A stretch of 64,000 nt of DNA, taken from Aquibacillus salsiterrae. Its GTDB lineage: Bacteria > Bacillota > Bacilli > Bacillales > Amphibacillaceae. The notes beneath the pieces are model-generated. The model was not told the origin of the DNA and searched no databases. It saw only the letters and a program-made list of their open reading frames with translations. Positions 9,758 through 18,745 of the stretch are shown one piece after another. The stretch lies in assembly GCF_028416595.1 (NCBI RefSeq), contig NZ_JAMQKC010000003.1, forward strand, positions 124,001 to 188,000, read 5' to 3'. Position 1 is the stretch's first letter, and every line of letters begins with the position of its first letter. The translations under genes and the position numbers were made by a program.

Positions 9758-9812
9758 GGAATCGTCCAATATATGTAATAAAATAAACAAAAAATGTTGG
9801 AATCCGTCGAAC

Positions 9813-9873
9813 AAGAAAAGCGTAAGGCGCCCAGAGCTATACAGCGCTTGGATCTTTTTATACTTTCTTATCT
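9813..9873 (+). repeat. Dispersed intergenic repeat, copy 4
   Basis: AAGAAAAGCGTAAGGCGCCC, AGAGCTATACAGCGCTTGG, then ATCTTTTTATACTTTCTTATC-type tail. It abuts the recA terminator on its downstream side. Confidence 0.75.
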
Positions 9874-9879
9874 ATAAAA

Positions 9880-9913
9880 AAAATCCTTGTTGCATCTAAA
9901 CAACAAGGATCTC
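9880..9913 (-). terminator. Intrinsic terminator after recA
   Basis: Minus strand ATCCTTGTTG pairs with CAACAAGGAT across TTTAGATG, followed by eight T residues. Confidence 0.92.
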
Positions 9914-9923
9914 ATTAACTATT

Positions 9924-10964
9924 TTACATATCTAATACTTCTTGTGCTTGCTCTTGATCAGCCGCTTTTGGTGGTAACGTATCTAAATTATAATGTGTTC
10001 TTACCGCTTGGTAAATTTCATTTGCCATCGCTTCATTTTCTTTAAGGAATTGTTTTGCATTCTCACGACCTTGGCCTAAACGCTCATCATTGTATGAATA
10101 CCAAGCGCCACTTTTCATCACAATATCTAAATCAGAAGCAATATCGATAAGCTCACCTTCACGCGAAATACCTTCACCATACATAATATCCACTTCGGCC
10201 TGCTTAAATGGAGGCGCAACTTTATTTTTCACGACTTTAATCCTTGTTTTATTACCGACCATATCATTACCTTGCTTTAATGTTTCTGCACGTCTAACTT
10301 CAAGTCTTACAGATGAATAGAATTTAAGCGCACGTCCACCTGGTGTTGTTTCTGGGTTCCCAAACATAACACCAACTTTTTCACGAATTTGGTTAATAAA
10401 GATTGCTGTTGTTTTCGATTTATTAATCGCACCCGACAACTTCCTTAGCGCTTGGGACATTAAACGAGCTTGCAGACCAACGTGCGAGTCTCCCATCTCA
10501 CCCTCAATTTCAGCCTTAGGAACTAAAGCAGCAACAGAGTCAATAACAATCATGTCAACTGCTCCACTTCTTACCAATGCTTCTGCTATTTCTAATGCTT
10601 GTTCCCCAGTGTCAGGCTGTGAAAGTAACAATTCATCAACATTAACGCCTAGATTACGTGCATAACCAGGGTCAAGTGCGTGTTCGGCATCGATAAAAGC
10701 GGCTTGTCCACCTTGTCTTTGTGCTTCTGCAATGGCGTGCAGGGAAACTGTCGTTTTACCTGAAGATTCCGGACCATATATTTCCACTACTCGCCCTCTT
10801 GGATAGCCTCCAACTCCTAGTGCTATGTCTAAAGCAAGCGATCCGCTAGAGACAGTCGCAATCTTCTGTTCAGCCTGTTCCCCTAATTTCATAATAGATC
10901 CTTTACCGAATTGCTTTTCTATTTGCTTTAAAGCCATATCTAAGGCTTGTTTACGATCGCTCAA
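9924..10964 (-). CDS. recA: Recombinase RecA
   Basis: RecA forms filaments on single-stranded DNA, drives strand exchange and triggers LexA self-cleavage. The 346-residue protein has Walker [10 protein letters not shown] (about 65-73) and Walker [11 protein letters not shown] (about 138-147). Loop L1 ([19 protein letters not shown]) and L2 ([20 protein letters not shown]) are intact, and the acidic C-terminus ends QEVLDM. Length matches B. subtilis (348). The start is a TTG at 10964 with GGGGGAAGTAAA before it; no ATG lies nearby. A LexA box and a sigma-A promoter precede it, so it is probably SOS-induced and transcribed on its own. Confidence 0.98.
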   Translation of the reverse strand: MSDRKQALDMALKQIEKQFGKGSIMKLGEQAEQKIATVSSGSLALDIALGVGGYPRGRVVEIYGPESSGKTTVSLHAIAEAQRQGGQAAFIDAEHALDPGYARNLGVNVDELLLSQPDTGEQALEIAEALVRSGAVDMIVIDSVAALVPKAEIEGEMGDSHVGLQARLMSQALRKLSGAINKSKTTAIFINQIREKVGVMFGNPETTPGGRALKFYSSVRLEVRRAETLKQGNDMVGNKTRIKVVKNKVAPPFKQAEVDIMYGEGISREGELIDIASDLDIVMKSGAWYSYNDERLGQGRENAKQFLKENEAMANEIYQAVRTHYNLDTLPPKAADQEQAQEVLDM

Positions 10965-10996
10965 TTTACTTCCCCCTTTAAATATTAACTAATACC

Positions 10997-11025
10997 ATCA
11001 TAACTTGTTTTTTGAGATTTAACAA
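10997..11025 (-). promoter_or_regulatory. Sigma-A promoter of recA
   Basis: Minus strand TTGTTA-N17-TATGAT, optimally spaced, about 30 nt before the start codon and just downstream of the LexA box. Confidence 0.75.
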
Positions 11026-11034
11026 GCAAAAAAC

Positions 11035-11048
11035 CGAATAAATGTTCC
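11035..11048 (-). promoter_or_regulatory. LexA (DinR) box upstream of recA
   Basis: CGAATAAATGTTCC on the plus strand matches the Gram-positive SOS box CGAACATATGTTCG at 11 of 14 positions, keeping TGTTC and CGAA. It lies about 10 bp upstream of the -35 of recA. Confidence 0.72.
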
Positions 11049-11149
11049 CTTATTTTCCAACTATATTTTACATAGAAAATCAAATAACCACTAGGAAGTT
11101 TTCGTATTTTAATAGTAGTTAATCATTCGAACTTTCAATTTTAACTGAT

Positions 11150-12400
11150 TTAAAGATTTTTTACAAAGGTATACAATAATTCGTATCCTTTCTTGACCGT
11201 TCGTGTGCGAATCGCTTCACGGTCACCTTGGAAATCAAATTTTTCCGAAATTAGTTTCCCTGAGGCATGAAAGATACTAATATGTACACGTCCAACATCT
11301 TTTCCCTCTACCTTGTCGGGTCCTGCGACACCAGTAAAACTAATGCCAATCGTTGCATTTAGTAGCGAACAAACGTTTCGAGCTAATTCGTTGGCACATT
11401 CCTGGCTAACAGTACCGAACTGTTCAAGGATTTCTTTCGGTACATTTAATACGTTCTGTTTGACACTAGGCGCGTAACAAACAACCCCACCTTGGACAAC
11501 CGATGAAGCACCTGGAATCGACACAAGACCCTCCACAAACTTTCCGCCCGTGAGACTCTCCGCTGCAGCAATCGATTGAGATTTAGCGTTCAGCACGTTT
11601 ACTAATTGTTGTTGAATCGATACTTCATCATAACCATAGAAATATTGCCCAACACGATTGAGAATTTCCTTTTCTGTTTCGTCAATGAGACGATTTGCCT
11701 CCTGATCATTTGCTGCCTTAGCTGATAACCTTAAGGCAACTTCCCCTTCCTGTGCAAGGGGTGCGATCGTAGGATTTGATTGATGATCAATAATCTGTTT
11801 TAAATCATGTTCTAATTGAGATTCCCCAATTCCAATAAATCTTAACATTCGTGATTTGATTACCGTATTTAACTGTAATTGTTGTTTTAAGTATGGTAAT
11901 ACACCTTCTGTCATTAATGACTTCATTTCCCTTGGAACCCCAGGCATGAAGATCCATCTCGCTGTTGTTGTTTCGACATACATCCCTGGTGCCATACCAA
12001 CCGGATTTTGAAAAACATATGCATCCTCAAACACGTGGGCCTGTTTCCGATTATTTGGTGTCATTTGACGATTGGCTTTGACAAAATACTGTTCAATTTT
12101 ATCCATTGTAACAGTATCCTCTTTTATTGTTTTGTTCGTAATAGCGGCAAATGCTTCTCTCGTTAAATCATCATCGGTTGGACCGAGCCCACCTGTCACA
12201 AATATAAGATCTGATCGTTTGTTAGCATCTTCAAACACCGACTTAACTCGCTCTAAATTATCACCAACAACACCATGATAATAGACATGGATACCATAGT
12301 CGGCAAGCTGTTGTGATATCCACTGGGCATTGGTATTTGCGATTTGGCCTAAAAGTAATTCTGTTCCGACTGCAATTATCTCAGCTTTCCATTCTCTCAT
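11150..12400 (-). CDS. cinA: CinA family protein (nicotinamide mononucleotide amidase / competence-damage protein)
   Basis: CinA combines an N-terminal MoaB-like COG1058 domain (AVGTELLLGQIANTNAQWIS; VTGGLGPTDDDLTREA), which in characterised members acts on ADP-ribose-type substrates, with a C-terminal amidase domain. The latter is at about 255-410 (AAESLTGGKFVEGLVSIPG; TGVAGPDKVEGKDVG) and converts NMN to nicotinate mononucleotide. The 416 residues match B. subtilis CinA. In Bacilli cinA and recA belong to the competence response. Its ATG overlaps the pgsA stop (ATGA), so the two are cotranscribed. No clear terminator separates it from recA, which has its own promoter. Confidence 0.95.
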   Translation of the reverse strand: MREWKAEIIAVGTELLLGQIANTNAQWISQQLADYGIHVYYHGVVGDNLERVKSVFEDANKRSDLIFVTGGLGPTDDDLTREAFAAITNKTIKEDTVTMDKIEQYFVKANRQMTPNNRKQAHVFEDAYVFQNPVGMAPGMYVETTTARWIFMPGVPREMKSLMTEGVLPYLKQQLQLNTVIKSRMLRFIGIGESQLEHDLKQIIDHQSNPTIAPLAQEGEVALRLSAKAANDQEANRLIDETEKEILNRVGQYFYGYDEVSIQQQLVNVLNAKSQSIAAAESLTGGKFVEGLVSIPGASSVVQGGVVCYAPSVKQNVLNVPKEILEQFGTVSQECANELARNVCSLLNATIGISFTGVAGPDKVEGKDVGRVHISIFHASGKLISEKFDFQGDREAIRTRTVKKGYELLYTFVKNL

Positions 12401-12975
12401 TTAGAATCCCTCATTACATGCCAATTTTTGACGAAATAATCATATCCTGAAACTACTGTAACAATTAAAGCTAAATATAGCGTAATCGTAGCAAACGGTA
12501 ATCCAATATAGGAAAACGGATAGTTGTGTAGTAATAGTGCAGCAATGGAAACAATTTGAAGGACTGTTTTTAATTTACCCATCTTACCAGCCGCAAGCAC
12601 AATCCCCTCTCCTGCAGCAACTAAGCGTAATCCAGTAACTGCAAATTCTCGACTAATAATAATAATAACAACCCAGGCAGGTGCCAAGCCTATTTCAACT
12701 AAAAGGATTAACGCAGCTGACACAAGTAATTTATCTGCTAATGGGTCTAAAAATTTCCCAAGATTGGTAACAAGATTATATTTCCTTGCATAATACCCAT
12801 CGACCCAATCCGTAGTAGAAGCAATAATAAATAAAAGTGCTGCGTAGAAATGAGTTATAGGTAAATCGCGCTCCCCAATATTCCAACTTCCCCAATCAAA
12901 CGGAATAGTCATAATAGCAATAAAAAACGGAATTAATAAAATTCTTGAAATCGTAATACGGTTAGGAATATTCAT
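12397..12975 (-). CDS. pgsA: CDP-diacylglycerol-glycerol-3-phosphate 3-phosphatidyltransferase
   Basis: PgsA makes phosphatidylglycerophosphate, the committed step to phosphatidylglycerol, and is normally essential. The 192-residue membrane protein carries the complete CDP-alcohol phosphotransferase motif DWVDGYYARKYN ... GKFLDPLADK (about residues 62-86). Hydrophobic segments at about 7-24, 42-58, 88-104 and 150-180 fit six membrane helices. Length matches B. subtilis (193). It is transcribed after rodZ and overlaps cinA by 4 nt. Confidence 0.96.
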   Translation of the reverse strand: MNIPNRITISRILLIPFFIAIMTIPFDWGSWNIGERDLPITHFYAALLFIIASTTDWVDGYYARKYNLVTNLGKFLDPLADKLLVSAALILLVEIGLAPAWVVIIIISREFAVTGLRLVAAGEGIVLAAGKMGKLKTVLQIVSIAALLLHNYPFSYIGLPFATITLYLALIVTVVSGYDYFVKNWHVMRDSK

Positions 12976-13006
12976 CTAAACTCCTCCAATATGTAATGTG
13001 CGTTAG

Positions 13007-13041
13007 ATAAACCCTTTCCATGATGATGAAAAGGGTTTATC
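13007..13041 (-). terminator. Hairpin after the rodZ-like gene
   Basis: GATAAACCCTTT and AAAGGGTTTATC form a 12-bp inverted repeat, but without a strong T-run. It is a weak terminator or processing site that may allow readthrough to pgsA. Confidence 0.55.
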
Positions 13042-13047
13042 ACTATA

Positions 13048-13947
13048 CTATGGTGTTTCACTTTTTATATTAATCCAAACTTCTTGAACTTCATTTGGAT
13101 TGATATCATCCGGGAATTTCACCTCGATCTCATTAAGACGAATCGAGATAGTGGTAGGATTTCCAACTCTTAAGTAAATTTGTTTTTCACCAGACATGTC
13201 AATTTCTGCTGGGGAATTGTCTTTCGTCAACGTTTCGTAAAAGAAACTTTTCCCAAGACCGTTTTCAACTTCTAGCCAATTTTTATCAGTCGTCTGGAAC
13301 ACTAGCCTTAAGTCATCAGAATTACTGATAAAATCATAGGTCGTTTGACCATTATCTTGTTTAGTTACTGTTATTTGAGGTTCTGTTGCTGGTGGTTCTT
13401 CGTTTTCAGTTGGTGACTCTTCTACTTGACTATCTTTGGCCTGCTCTTGCCCCATTTCTTTTTCGTTACTATCTTCACTCGACTGATCTGGTGGCAAGGT
13501 CACTTGGTCCCCATTATTTTTTTCAACGTCAACCTGTTGTTCAGGTTGATCTGTAGATTGTTGATAAAAATACCAGATAGTAAAAGCCACGCCAACGATA
13601 AGCAAAATGGCAATTACAGTAGGTAAAAAAGAAAAGATAGCAGGACTTTTCGTTGAGGTTGACTCTTTACGACTACGCTGTACCCGTGAAAATTGGATGG
13701 TCTTATCCTCTGTGGATACAGGTAACTCTTCTTTATACTCATCCATTAACTGATCAGGATCTAAGTCAACGGCAGTGGCATATTCCTTTATAAAAGCCCT
13801 AACATAAAAATTACCTGGCATTATATCGAAATTGCCTTTTTCAATTGCTTGTAAATATCGGGTTTGTATTTTAGTTATTTTTTGGACATCTTCTAATGAC
13901 AGTTTCTTTTGCTCTCTTGCTTCCTTAAGCCTTGTACCAATTTCCAT
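13048..13947 (-). CDS. ymfM: RodZ-like cell-shape protein (YmfM)
   Basis: RodZ links the MreB cytoskeleton to the elongation machinery through the membrane. The 299-residue protein has a Cro/Xre-type helix-turn-helix at the N-terminus (about 1-70: GTRLKEAREQKKLSLEDVQK; LQAIEKGNFDIMPGNFYVR) and a basic linker. One membrane helix follows at about 110-128 (FLPTVIAILLIVGVAFTIWY). Then comes a Gln/Glu/Pro-rich low-complexity linker (130-195) and a C-terminal DUF4115 beta domain. An in-frame ATG four codons upstream exists. The ATG at 13947 starts at the conserved MEIGTRLKEAR and has GGATGGTG before it. Confidence 0.9.
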   Translation of the reverse strand: MEIGTRLKEAREQKKLSLEDVQKITKIQTRYLQAIEKGNFDIMPGNFYVRAFIKEYATAVDLDPDQLMDEYKEELPVSTEDKTIQFSRVQRSRKESTSTKSPAIFSFLPTVIAILLIVGVAFTIWYFYQQSTDQPEQQVDVEKNNGDQVTLPPDQSSEDSNEKEMGQEQAKDSQVEESPTENEEPPATEPQITVTKQDNGQTTYDFISNSDDLRLVFQTTDKNWLEVENGLGKSFFYETLTKDNSPAEIDMSGEKQIYLRVGNPTTISIRLNEIEVKFPDDINPNEVQEVWINIKSETP

Positions 13948-13965
13948 ATTCAACACCATCCATTG

Positions 13966-14757
13966 TTAAAAATCAAACATTGAGAAACCGTTCGATTGGC
14001 CAAATCCATTGTTCTCAATCGGGTCATAGGTTATTTCTTCGTTTTCATCATTCCTAAGTTCGATAATATAATCAAAATCTTCCAATTTATACTCTGTTTG
14101 TTGGACAAAAATGTCAGGATGTTCAACTACTTTGGTAGCAGGTAACCTCATTATTTCTCTTACCAATTCCCAATGCTTCTCACTCGCTCTTCTAGTAGAA
14201 ACAATTCCGTCAATAATATAGATATTGTCTAAGCTGTATTCTTCCTTAATCAATTGACTTCGGATGGTTTGTTTTAGCAACGTACTCGAAACAAATAGCC
14301 ATCGTTTGTTGGCACACACACTCGCAGCTACGATTGACTCTGTTTTTCCTACTCGTGGTAATCCTCTTATCCCAATTAGTTTGTGCCCATCTTTTTTATA
14401 TAATTCAGCCATGAAATCAACCAATAGTCCTAATTCACTTCGAATAAATCGAAACGTTTTTTTATCGTCAATATCACTGTGAATATACCGTCCATGTCTG
14501 ACTGCTAACTTGTCTCTTAGTTTTGGTTTTCTTAATTTTGTAACGTTAATCGTGTCCATTGTGTTTAAAATCGACTTTAAGCGTTCGATTTGTTCATCTT
14601 TTCGAGATAGTAGTAACATTCCTCGTCTACTATTTTCTACACCGTTAATCGTTATTATGTTAATGGAAAGCATTCCCAACAAAGAAGAAATGTCGCCTAA
14701 TAACCCCGGGCGATTATGTTGAATTTCATATTCTAGGTACCATTCCGTTTTTTCCAT
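13966..14757 (-). CDS. ymfK: YmfK family protein, ACT-like N-terminus (DUF3388)
   Basis: The 263-residue protein belongs to the conserved Bacillus YmfK family of unknown function. Residues 5-75 look like an ACT-type regulatory fold (YEIQHNRPGLLGDISSLLGM; NIITINGVENSRRGMLLL). At about 125-140 there is a P-loop-like GIRGLPRVGKTESIVAA, which suggests nucleotide binding. The C-terminus is acidic and ends GFSMFDF. The ATG has TGAGGAG in front. It stands between ymfJ and the RodZ gene, as in B. subtilis. I can infer no reaction. Confidence 0.85.
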   Translation of the reverse strand: MEKTEWYLEYEIQHNRPGLLGDISSLLGMLSINIITINGVENSRRGMLLLSRKDEQIERLKSILNTMDTINVTKLRKPKLRDKLAVRHGRYIHSDIDDKKTFRFIRSELGLLVDFMAELYKKDGHKLIGIRGLPRVGKTESIVAASVCANKRWLFVSSTLLKQTIRSQLIKEEYSLDNIYIIDGIVSTRRASEKHWELVREIMRLPATKVVEHPDIFVQQTEYKLEDFDYIIELRNDENEEITYDPIENNGFGQSNGFSMFDF

Positions 14758-14866
14758 CGTAAAACTCCTCAGACAGGCTAATCTACTACTACCATCATAA
14801 ATGATTTTATTCCATTAGAAAAGGTAATAATTAACTGAAAAGAAGTTTTTAACCATTCTAACGAGA

Positions 14867-14904
14867 ACAAAGCCCCTGCAACGTAAATAGCAAGGGCTTT
14901 GTTT
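14867..14904 (-). terminator. Intrinsic terminator after ymfJ
   Basis: Minus strand AACAAAGCCCTTGC pairs with GCAGGGGCTTTGTT. It lies between ymfJ and ymfK, so ymfK probably has its own promoter or depends on readthrough. Confidence 0.75.
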
Positions 14905-14918
14905 GCACTATTTTGTTA

Positions 14919-15179
14919 TTATCTACCTGTACCTTCGCTTTGAACAAGCTTCACCATAATATTGGCGATTGCGTGCTGCTCTTCTTTGTTAGCTGCATTC
15001 CACATCTCGCGTAACACAGCTTCTTGGTCGTTTTTTGCATCGACTTGGTTTGATAGGTAACCACCAATTTCATAAGCAAGTTCAGTAATTGCCTGTTGGT
15101 TCATCCCTTGACTCTCTGCTTGGTGTAAACGGTCACCAAGAAAGTCTTTCCATGATTCGAAATTATCAAGAACAGACAT
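14919..15179 (-). CDS. ymfJ: DUF3243 protein YmfJ
   Basis: This small cytoplasmic protein of unknown function is widespread in Bacilli. The 86-residue product starts MSVLDNFESWKDFLGDRLHQ and is largely helical. It matches the length of B. subtilis YmfJ (85). A longer in-frame start exists 7 codons upstream, but AAGGAGG lies at the right distance from the ATG at 15179. It sits between the dehydrogenase ymfI and ymfK. Confidence 0.9.
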   Translation of the reverse strand: MSVLDNFESWKDFLGDRLHQAESQGMNQQAITELAYEIGGYLSNQVDAKNDQEAVLREMWNAANKEEQHAIANIMVKLVQSEGTGR

Positions 15180-15305
15180 GTTTATTCCTCCTTCATTCAA
15201 CTTACAACCATAGCATTTGAAATATCGCTAACTTTATACATGAAATAAAGTAAGGAATAATAAAACATATCGTCAAAAGGAGATCCACAATTTTCCAAAA
15301 ATAAT

Positions 15306-16013
15306 CTAATCCCATCCTCCAGTAATTTCAATGACTTCACCATGAATGTAAGCTGATTCTGCACTAAGCAAGAAGGCAACCAGGTTTGCTACGTCAACTG
15401 GCTGACCAGACCTAAGTAAAGGAATTTCTTCGATTAATTCCCGCTTTTCTATAGCAGAAAACACTTGATTCATCTTGGTGTCAATAAACCCGGGGCTTAC
15501 CGCGTTCACTCTAATTCCACTTGGTCCAACTTCTTTCGCCAATGCCTTAACAAAAGTATTTTGTGCACCTTTAACTGAGGAATAGACCACCTCGCAGCTA
15601 GCACCTTTCGTTCCCCAAATCGAAGAAATAAGTATAATATTTCCCTTTTTATTCGTGATCATGTTGGGCAGTAAATACTTCGAGATCATCCACGGAGCCT
15701 TAACATGAAGATGAATCATCCGATCCATTATCTGCTCCGTCGTATCTTGAAACAGGCCAACATGACTTATCCCACTTGCGAAAACAACATTTTCAATCGA
15801 ATCATCTAAGTGCTCGAGAAACTGATGGATGCCTTGTGATGTACTTAAATCACCTTGAACGATTGAATCAATCGATTCTGCTACTAATTCGTTAAATACC
15901 TGTTTATCTCGGTTATAGTGAAGGATAATCCGATGTCCTTCAACAGCTAATTTTTTGACAATAGCTAACCCAATATCCCCACTTGCACCAACAACTAAAC
16001 ACTTTCCACCCAT
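15306..16013 (-). CDS. ymfI: Short-chain dehydrogenase/reductase YmfI
   Basis: This is a classical Rossmann-fold SDR using NAD(P)H. The 235 residues include the cofactor motif VGASGDIGLAI (about 7-17), catalytic Ser region ILISSIWGTKG (about 136) and YSSVKGA (Tyr-x-x-x-Lys, about 149-153), and VNAVSPGFIDTKM. It resembles 3-oxoacyl-ACP reductases, but the substrate is unknown. It follows ymfH with 2 nt between, so it belongs to the ymfF-ymfH-ymfI operon. Its own ribosome-binding site is weak, suggesting translational coupling. Confidence 0.9.
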   Translation of the reverse strand: MGGKCLVVGASGDIGLAIVKKLAVEGHRIILHYNRDKQVFNELVAESIDSIVQGDLSTSQGIHQFLEHLDDSIENVVFASGISHVGLFQDTTEQIMDRMIHLHVKAPWMISKYLLPNMITNKKGNIILISSIWGTKGASCEVVYSSVKGAQNTFVKALAKEVGPSGIRVNAVSPGFIDTKMNQVFSAIEKRELIEEIPLLRSGQPVDVANLVAFLLSAESAYIHGEVIEITGGWD

Positions 16014-16015
16014 GA

Positions 16016-17305
16016 CTACCCTGCTTTAGGGATGATTTGGCATACAGCAATTCTATTTTCATCTACCCAATGAGTTAGAAAATCATTAGCTTGATCCAAA
16101 GTTAAGTTCTCAATAATAGGTAATACCTCAAATAGGTCGATTCCAAGCATCGTATAATGGATGAATTGATTCGCAATAAACTCCAAGGAATTCAGTGAAC
16201 GTAAAAAATGACCGATTTTTTTTCGTTTTATTCGCTCAAAATCTTCCTCATTAAGTGGTGATTCTTTTAACTTCTGCAACATAGTGGTGATGGCATCAGC
16301 TAGTTCGTCTGGTTTTGTTGTGTTACCTCCAAGAATAGAGAAACCAAAATCCTTTTCTAGGTTTGTCTCATAACCAAAGCTGTTATCAATTAGGTCTTTA
16401 TCGTACAACTGTTGGTAAAACTCACCACTTTTTGAGAAAAAATGATCAAGAATCATGTCTGTCAATAAATCCTGCCGAATAAAGCTATGCTTGTCTGAAA
16501 CATCAATCTTCTCCTTTATGCCCACCATACACTTCGAAACAGAAACAGGCATTTCGATGACATGTTTTTTCTTCGCTACCTGCTCTGGCTCTTCAGGGAA
16601 CGACCGTTTTATCTCCTCGACTGACGGGAATTTTTTTGCGGATTGATTTTGTTGAATCAGTTCCATCATTTCTTCTGGTTCGAAATTACCTGCGACAAAG
16701 AAAATCATGTTTGATGGGTGATAAAAGGTCCGGTAGCAAGTGTAAAGATCCTCTTTGGTAATTTCTGCGATAGATTCAACCGTTCCTGCAATATCAATTT
16801 GTACAGGATGATTTTCATATAAGCTTTGTATCGTACCAAAAAATGCTCGCCAATCCGGTTGGTCATCATACATTTTAATTTCCTGTCCAATAATACCCTT
16901 TTCTTTTTCCACTGATTTATCTGAAAAATAAGGGTCCTGAACAAAGTTTAACAGTGTTTCAATATTCTCCTTAATACTACTTGTTGATGAGAATAAATAA
17001 GCTGTTTTAGTAAATGACGTAAAGGCATTTGCCGAGGCTCCTCTTTTTGTAAAATCTTGAAAGACATCACGGTCTTCTTTTTCAAACAATTTATGTTCAA
17101 GAAAATGAGCAATTCCATCAGGTACTGTAATTGTTTCTGTTTCACCGATTGGAACGAAGGATTGATCAATCGACCCATATTCTGTCGAAAATACTCCATA
17201 TGTCTTTGCCATCTCTCGTTTTGGTAAAAGAAATACGCGTAGTCCATTTTCTAATGTATCAGAGTAAATGGTTTCTTTTAGTTGCTCGTAATAACGTTTA
17301 TTCAA
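16016..17305 (-). CDS. ymfH: M16 zinc peptidase YmfH (catalytic-type subunit)
   Basis: The 429-residue protein is a pitrilysin/processing-peptidase homologue. It keeps the inverted zinc motif HFLEH (HxxEH) near residue 67, with the downstream Glu in KEKGIIGQEIKMYDD. Two M16 half-domains make the half-shell fold. The start is a TTG at 17305. Its GGAGG lies inside the last codons of ymfF, with which it overlaps by 8 nt, so the two are translationally coupled. The partner YmfF lacks the zinc motif; together they fit the catalytic/non-catalytic heterodimers known in M16B proteases. The substrate is unknown. Confidence 0.92.
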   Translation of the reverse strand: MNKRYYEQLKETIYSDTLENGLRVFLLPKREMAKTYGVFSTEYGSIDQSFVPIGETETITVPDGIAHFLEHKLFEKEDRDVFQDFTKRGASANAFTSFTKTAYLFSSTSSIKENIETLLNFVQDPYFSDKSVEKEKGIIGQEIKMYDDQPDWRAFFGTIQSLYENHPVQIDIAGTVESIAEITKEDLYTCYRTFYHPSNMIFFVAGNFEPEEMMELIQQNQSAKKFPSVEEIKRSFPEEPEQVAKKKHVIEMPVSVSKCMVGIKEKIDVSDKHSFIRQDLLTDMILDHFFSKSGEFYQQLYDKDLIDNSFGYETNLEKDFGFSILGGNTTKPDELADAITTMLQKLKESPLNEEDFERIKRKKIGHFLRSLNSLEFIANQFIHYTMLGIDLFEVLPIIENLTLDQANDFLTHWVDENRIAVCQIIPKAG

Positions 17306-18584
17306 TCGAATTACCTCCTTGACTAGTTAAGAAGTAAACAGTGTCTAATTCGAGTCTTTTTCCAACTTCTAATATATCTTGCTTTTTAACCTGCTTTATT
17401 TTGGCCATTAATTCTTCTGGTGAAATCGTCAAATCAGCTAAAATTTGATGGTACAACACTTCTATTAAGCCTTGTGGATGGTCTAATGTCTCAAGAAACT
17501 GATTAACTACCATTTGTTTTGTTTCTTCGACTTGATCATCAGAAAAGTCTCCAGATTGCATTGCTTCCATCTGTTCGATAATGATATTCTTTGCTTGTTT
17601 ATAATCTTTTGGGTCAATCCCACTAAAAACAAACAATAATCCCTTGTGACTTTCAAACCTGGAGGAAGCATAATACGCTAAGCTATGTTTTTCCCTCACA
17701 TTCATAAACAGCTTGGAGCTCGGGAAGCCACCGAAAATTCCATTAAAAACTTGTAAAGCAGGGTATAACGGATCACTGAACGTAATGTTTGTTCTGTAGC
17801 CTAAATGCAATTTCCCTTGCTGAACATTTTGGGCTTCGACAATTTCTTTTACATCCGCTATCTTCTGGGTAATCGTTGGATTTGGTTGATTTCTGTCCTC
17901 TTTTTCTCTTGCAAAATAAGTTGCAATTAATTCTTGTATCGAGAAATCCCCTAAGTCGCCCAGCACATAAATATCGAGCTCATCTTCAACTAACATGGTT
18001 CGGTAATAGTCAAAAAGATTTTTCGCATCAATTGCCTCGAGGTCTTCTTCATAGCCTTGAACATGAAGCTGATAAGGTTCCTTTTGACACATTTCATCAA
18101 TTAGTCTCATATTGGCATAACTCATTTTGTCATCAATGACAGAATCGATTTTTTGTTTTAATGTTTGTTTTTCACGATTGACAATTTTCTCATCAAAGCT
18201 TTCTTTGTTTCCTTTTGGATGGAAAATAATCTGATTTAACAAAGCTAGAGCTTCCTTGATAATTTCAACATTAGAAGTTAGGTAAGCTTGGTTGGCCACT
18301 TCCATCCGAGCCGTTATAATATGGCTTTCACCTTTTTTTGCGCTATCGATAGTGAAAACTGTTCCAAATAAATCATCTAACGCCGTTCGCAACTCTCTAG
18401 CTGATGGGTATTTTTCAGTACCTTGCTGCAATATGTAGGGCAACAGTGCTCTTTCGGTGACTGTAGTTCTTTCTAATGGCGCTTTAAATTTGACAATCAT
18501 GTTAATTGTTTTATATTTCTTACTAGGAATAAGATGTAGGTTATAGCCATTTTCTATAATGATTTCCTCTTCAATCGGTTGCAT
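17298..18584 (-). CDS. ymfF: M16 peptidase-like protein YmfF (no zinc motif)
   Basis: This 428-residue protein has the M16 fold over its full length (LPYILQQGTEKYPSARELR at the place of the zinc motif; HLGYRTNITFSDPLYPALQVFN later). HxxEH is replaced by LQQGT, so it cannot bind zinc in the usual way. It is therefore probably the substrate-binding or regulatory partner of YmfH. The ATG has GGGAGG in front. It is the first gene of the ymfF-ymfH-ymfI operon and is adjacent to, but separated by a terminator from, the nucleoside transporter. Confidence 0.92.
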   Translation of the reverse strand: MQPIEEEIIIENGYNLHLIPSKKYKTINMIVKFKAPLERTTVTERALLPYILQQGTEKYPSARELRTALDDLFGTVFTIDSAKKGESHIITARMEVANQAYLTSNVEIIKEALALLNQIIFHPKGNKESFDEKIVNREKQTLKQKIDSVIDDKMSYANMRLIDEMCQKEPYQLHVQGYEEDLEAIDAKNLFDYYRTMLVEDELDIYVLGDLGDFSIQELIATYFAREKEDRNQPNPTITQKIADVKEIVEAQNVQQGKLHLGYRTNITFSDPLYPALQVFNGIFGGFPSSKLFMNVREKHSLAYYASSRFESHKGLLFVFSGIDPKDYKQAKNIIIEQMEAMQSGDFSDDQVEETKQMVVNQFLETLDHPQGLIEVLYHQILADLTISPEELMAKIKQVKKQDILEVGKRLELDTVYFLTSQGGNSIE

Positions 18585-18674
18585 AAACTTGTATACCTCC
18601 CTATTTCATCATTTTCTATTTAGGTTTTCATCCATTTAATAAGATTACTTGCCTTTGTCTTTGTTAGTATACCC

Positions 18675-18711
18675 AAAAAGAAACCCGGTAACAATTACCA
18701 GGTTTCTTTTA
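18675..18711 (-). terminator. Intrinsic terminator after nupQ
   Basis: Minus strand AGAAACCTGGTAAT pairs with TTACCGGGTTTCT, with T-runs on both sides. It ends the transporter operon. Confidence 0.88.
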
Positions 18712-18745
18712 TTCAAAGAACATCCATTTTAAAATATCACTTTTT

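Larger units (their letters stand above)
9606..9923. other. recA-rny intergenic region without a gene
   Basis: This 318-nt gap contains the recA terminator, a repeat copy and the rny promoter and leader. There is no coding sequence; B. subtilis has pbpX here. Confidence 0.8.

Noticed and set aside
15197-15379. Minus-strand 60-codon frame between ymfJ and ymfI
   Set aside because: More than a third lies in another frame of ymfI; it has no ribosome-binding site and no family resemblance.
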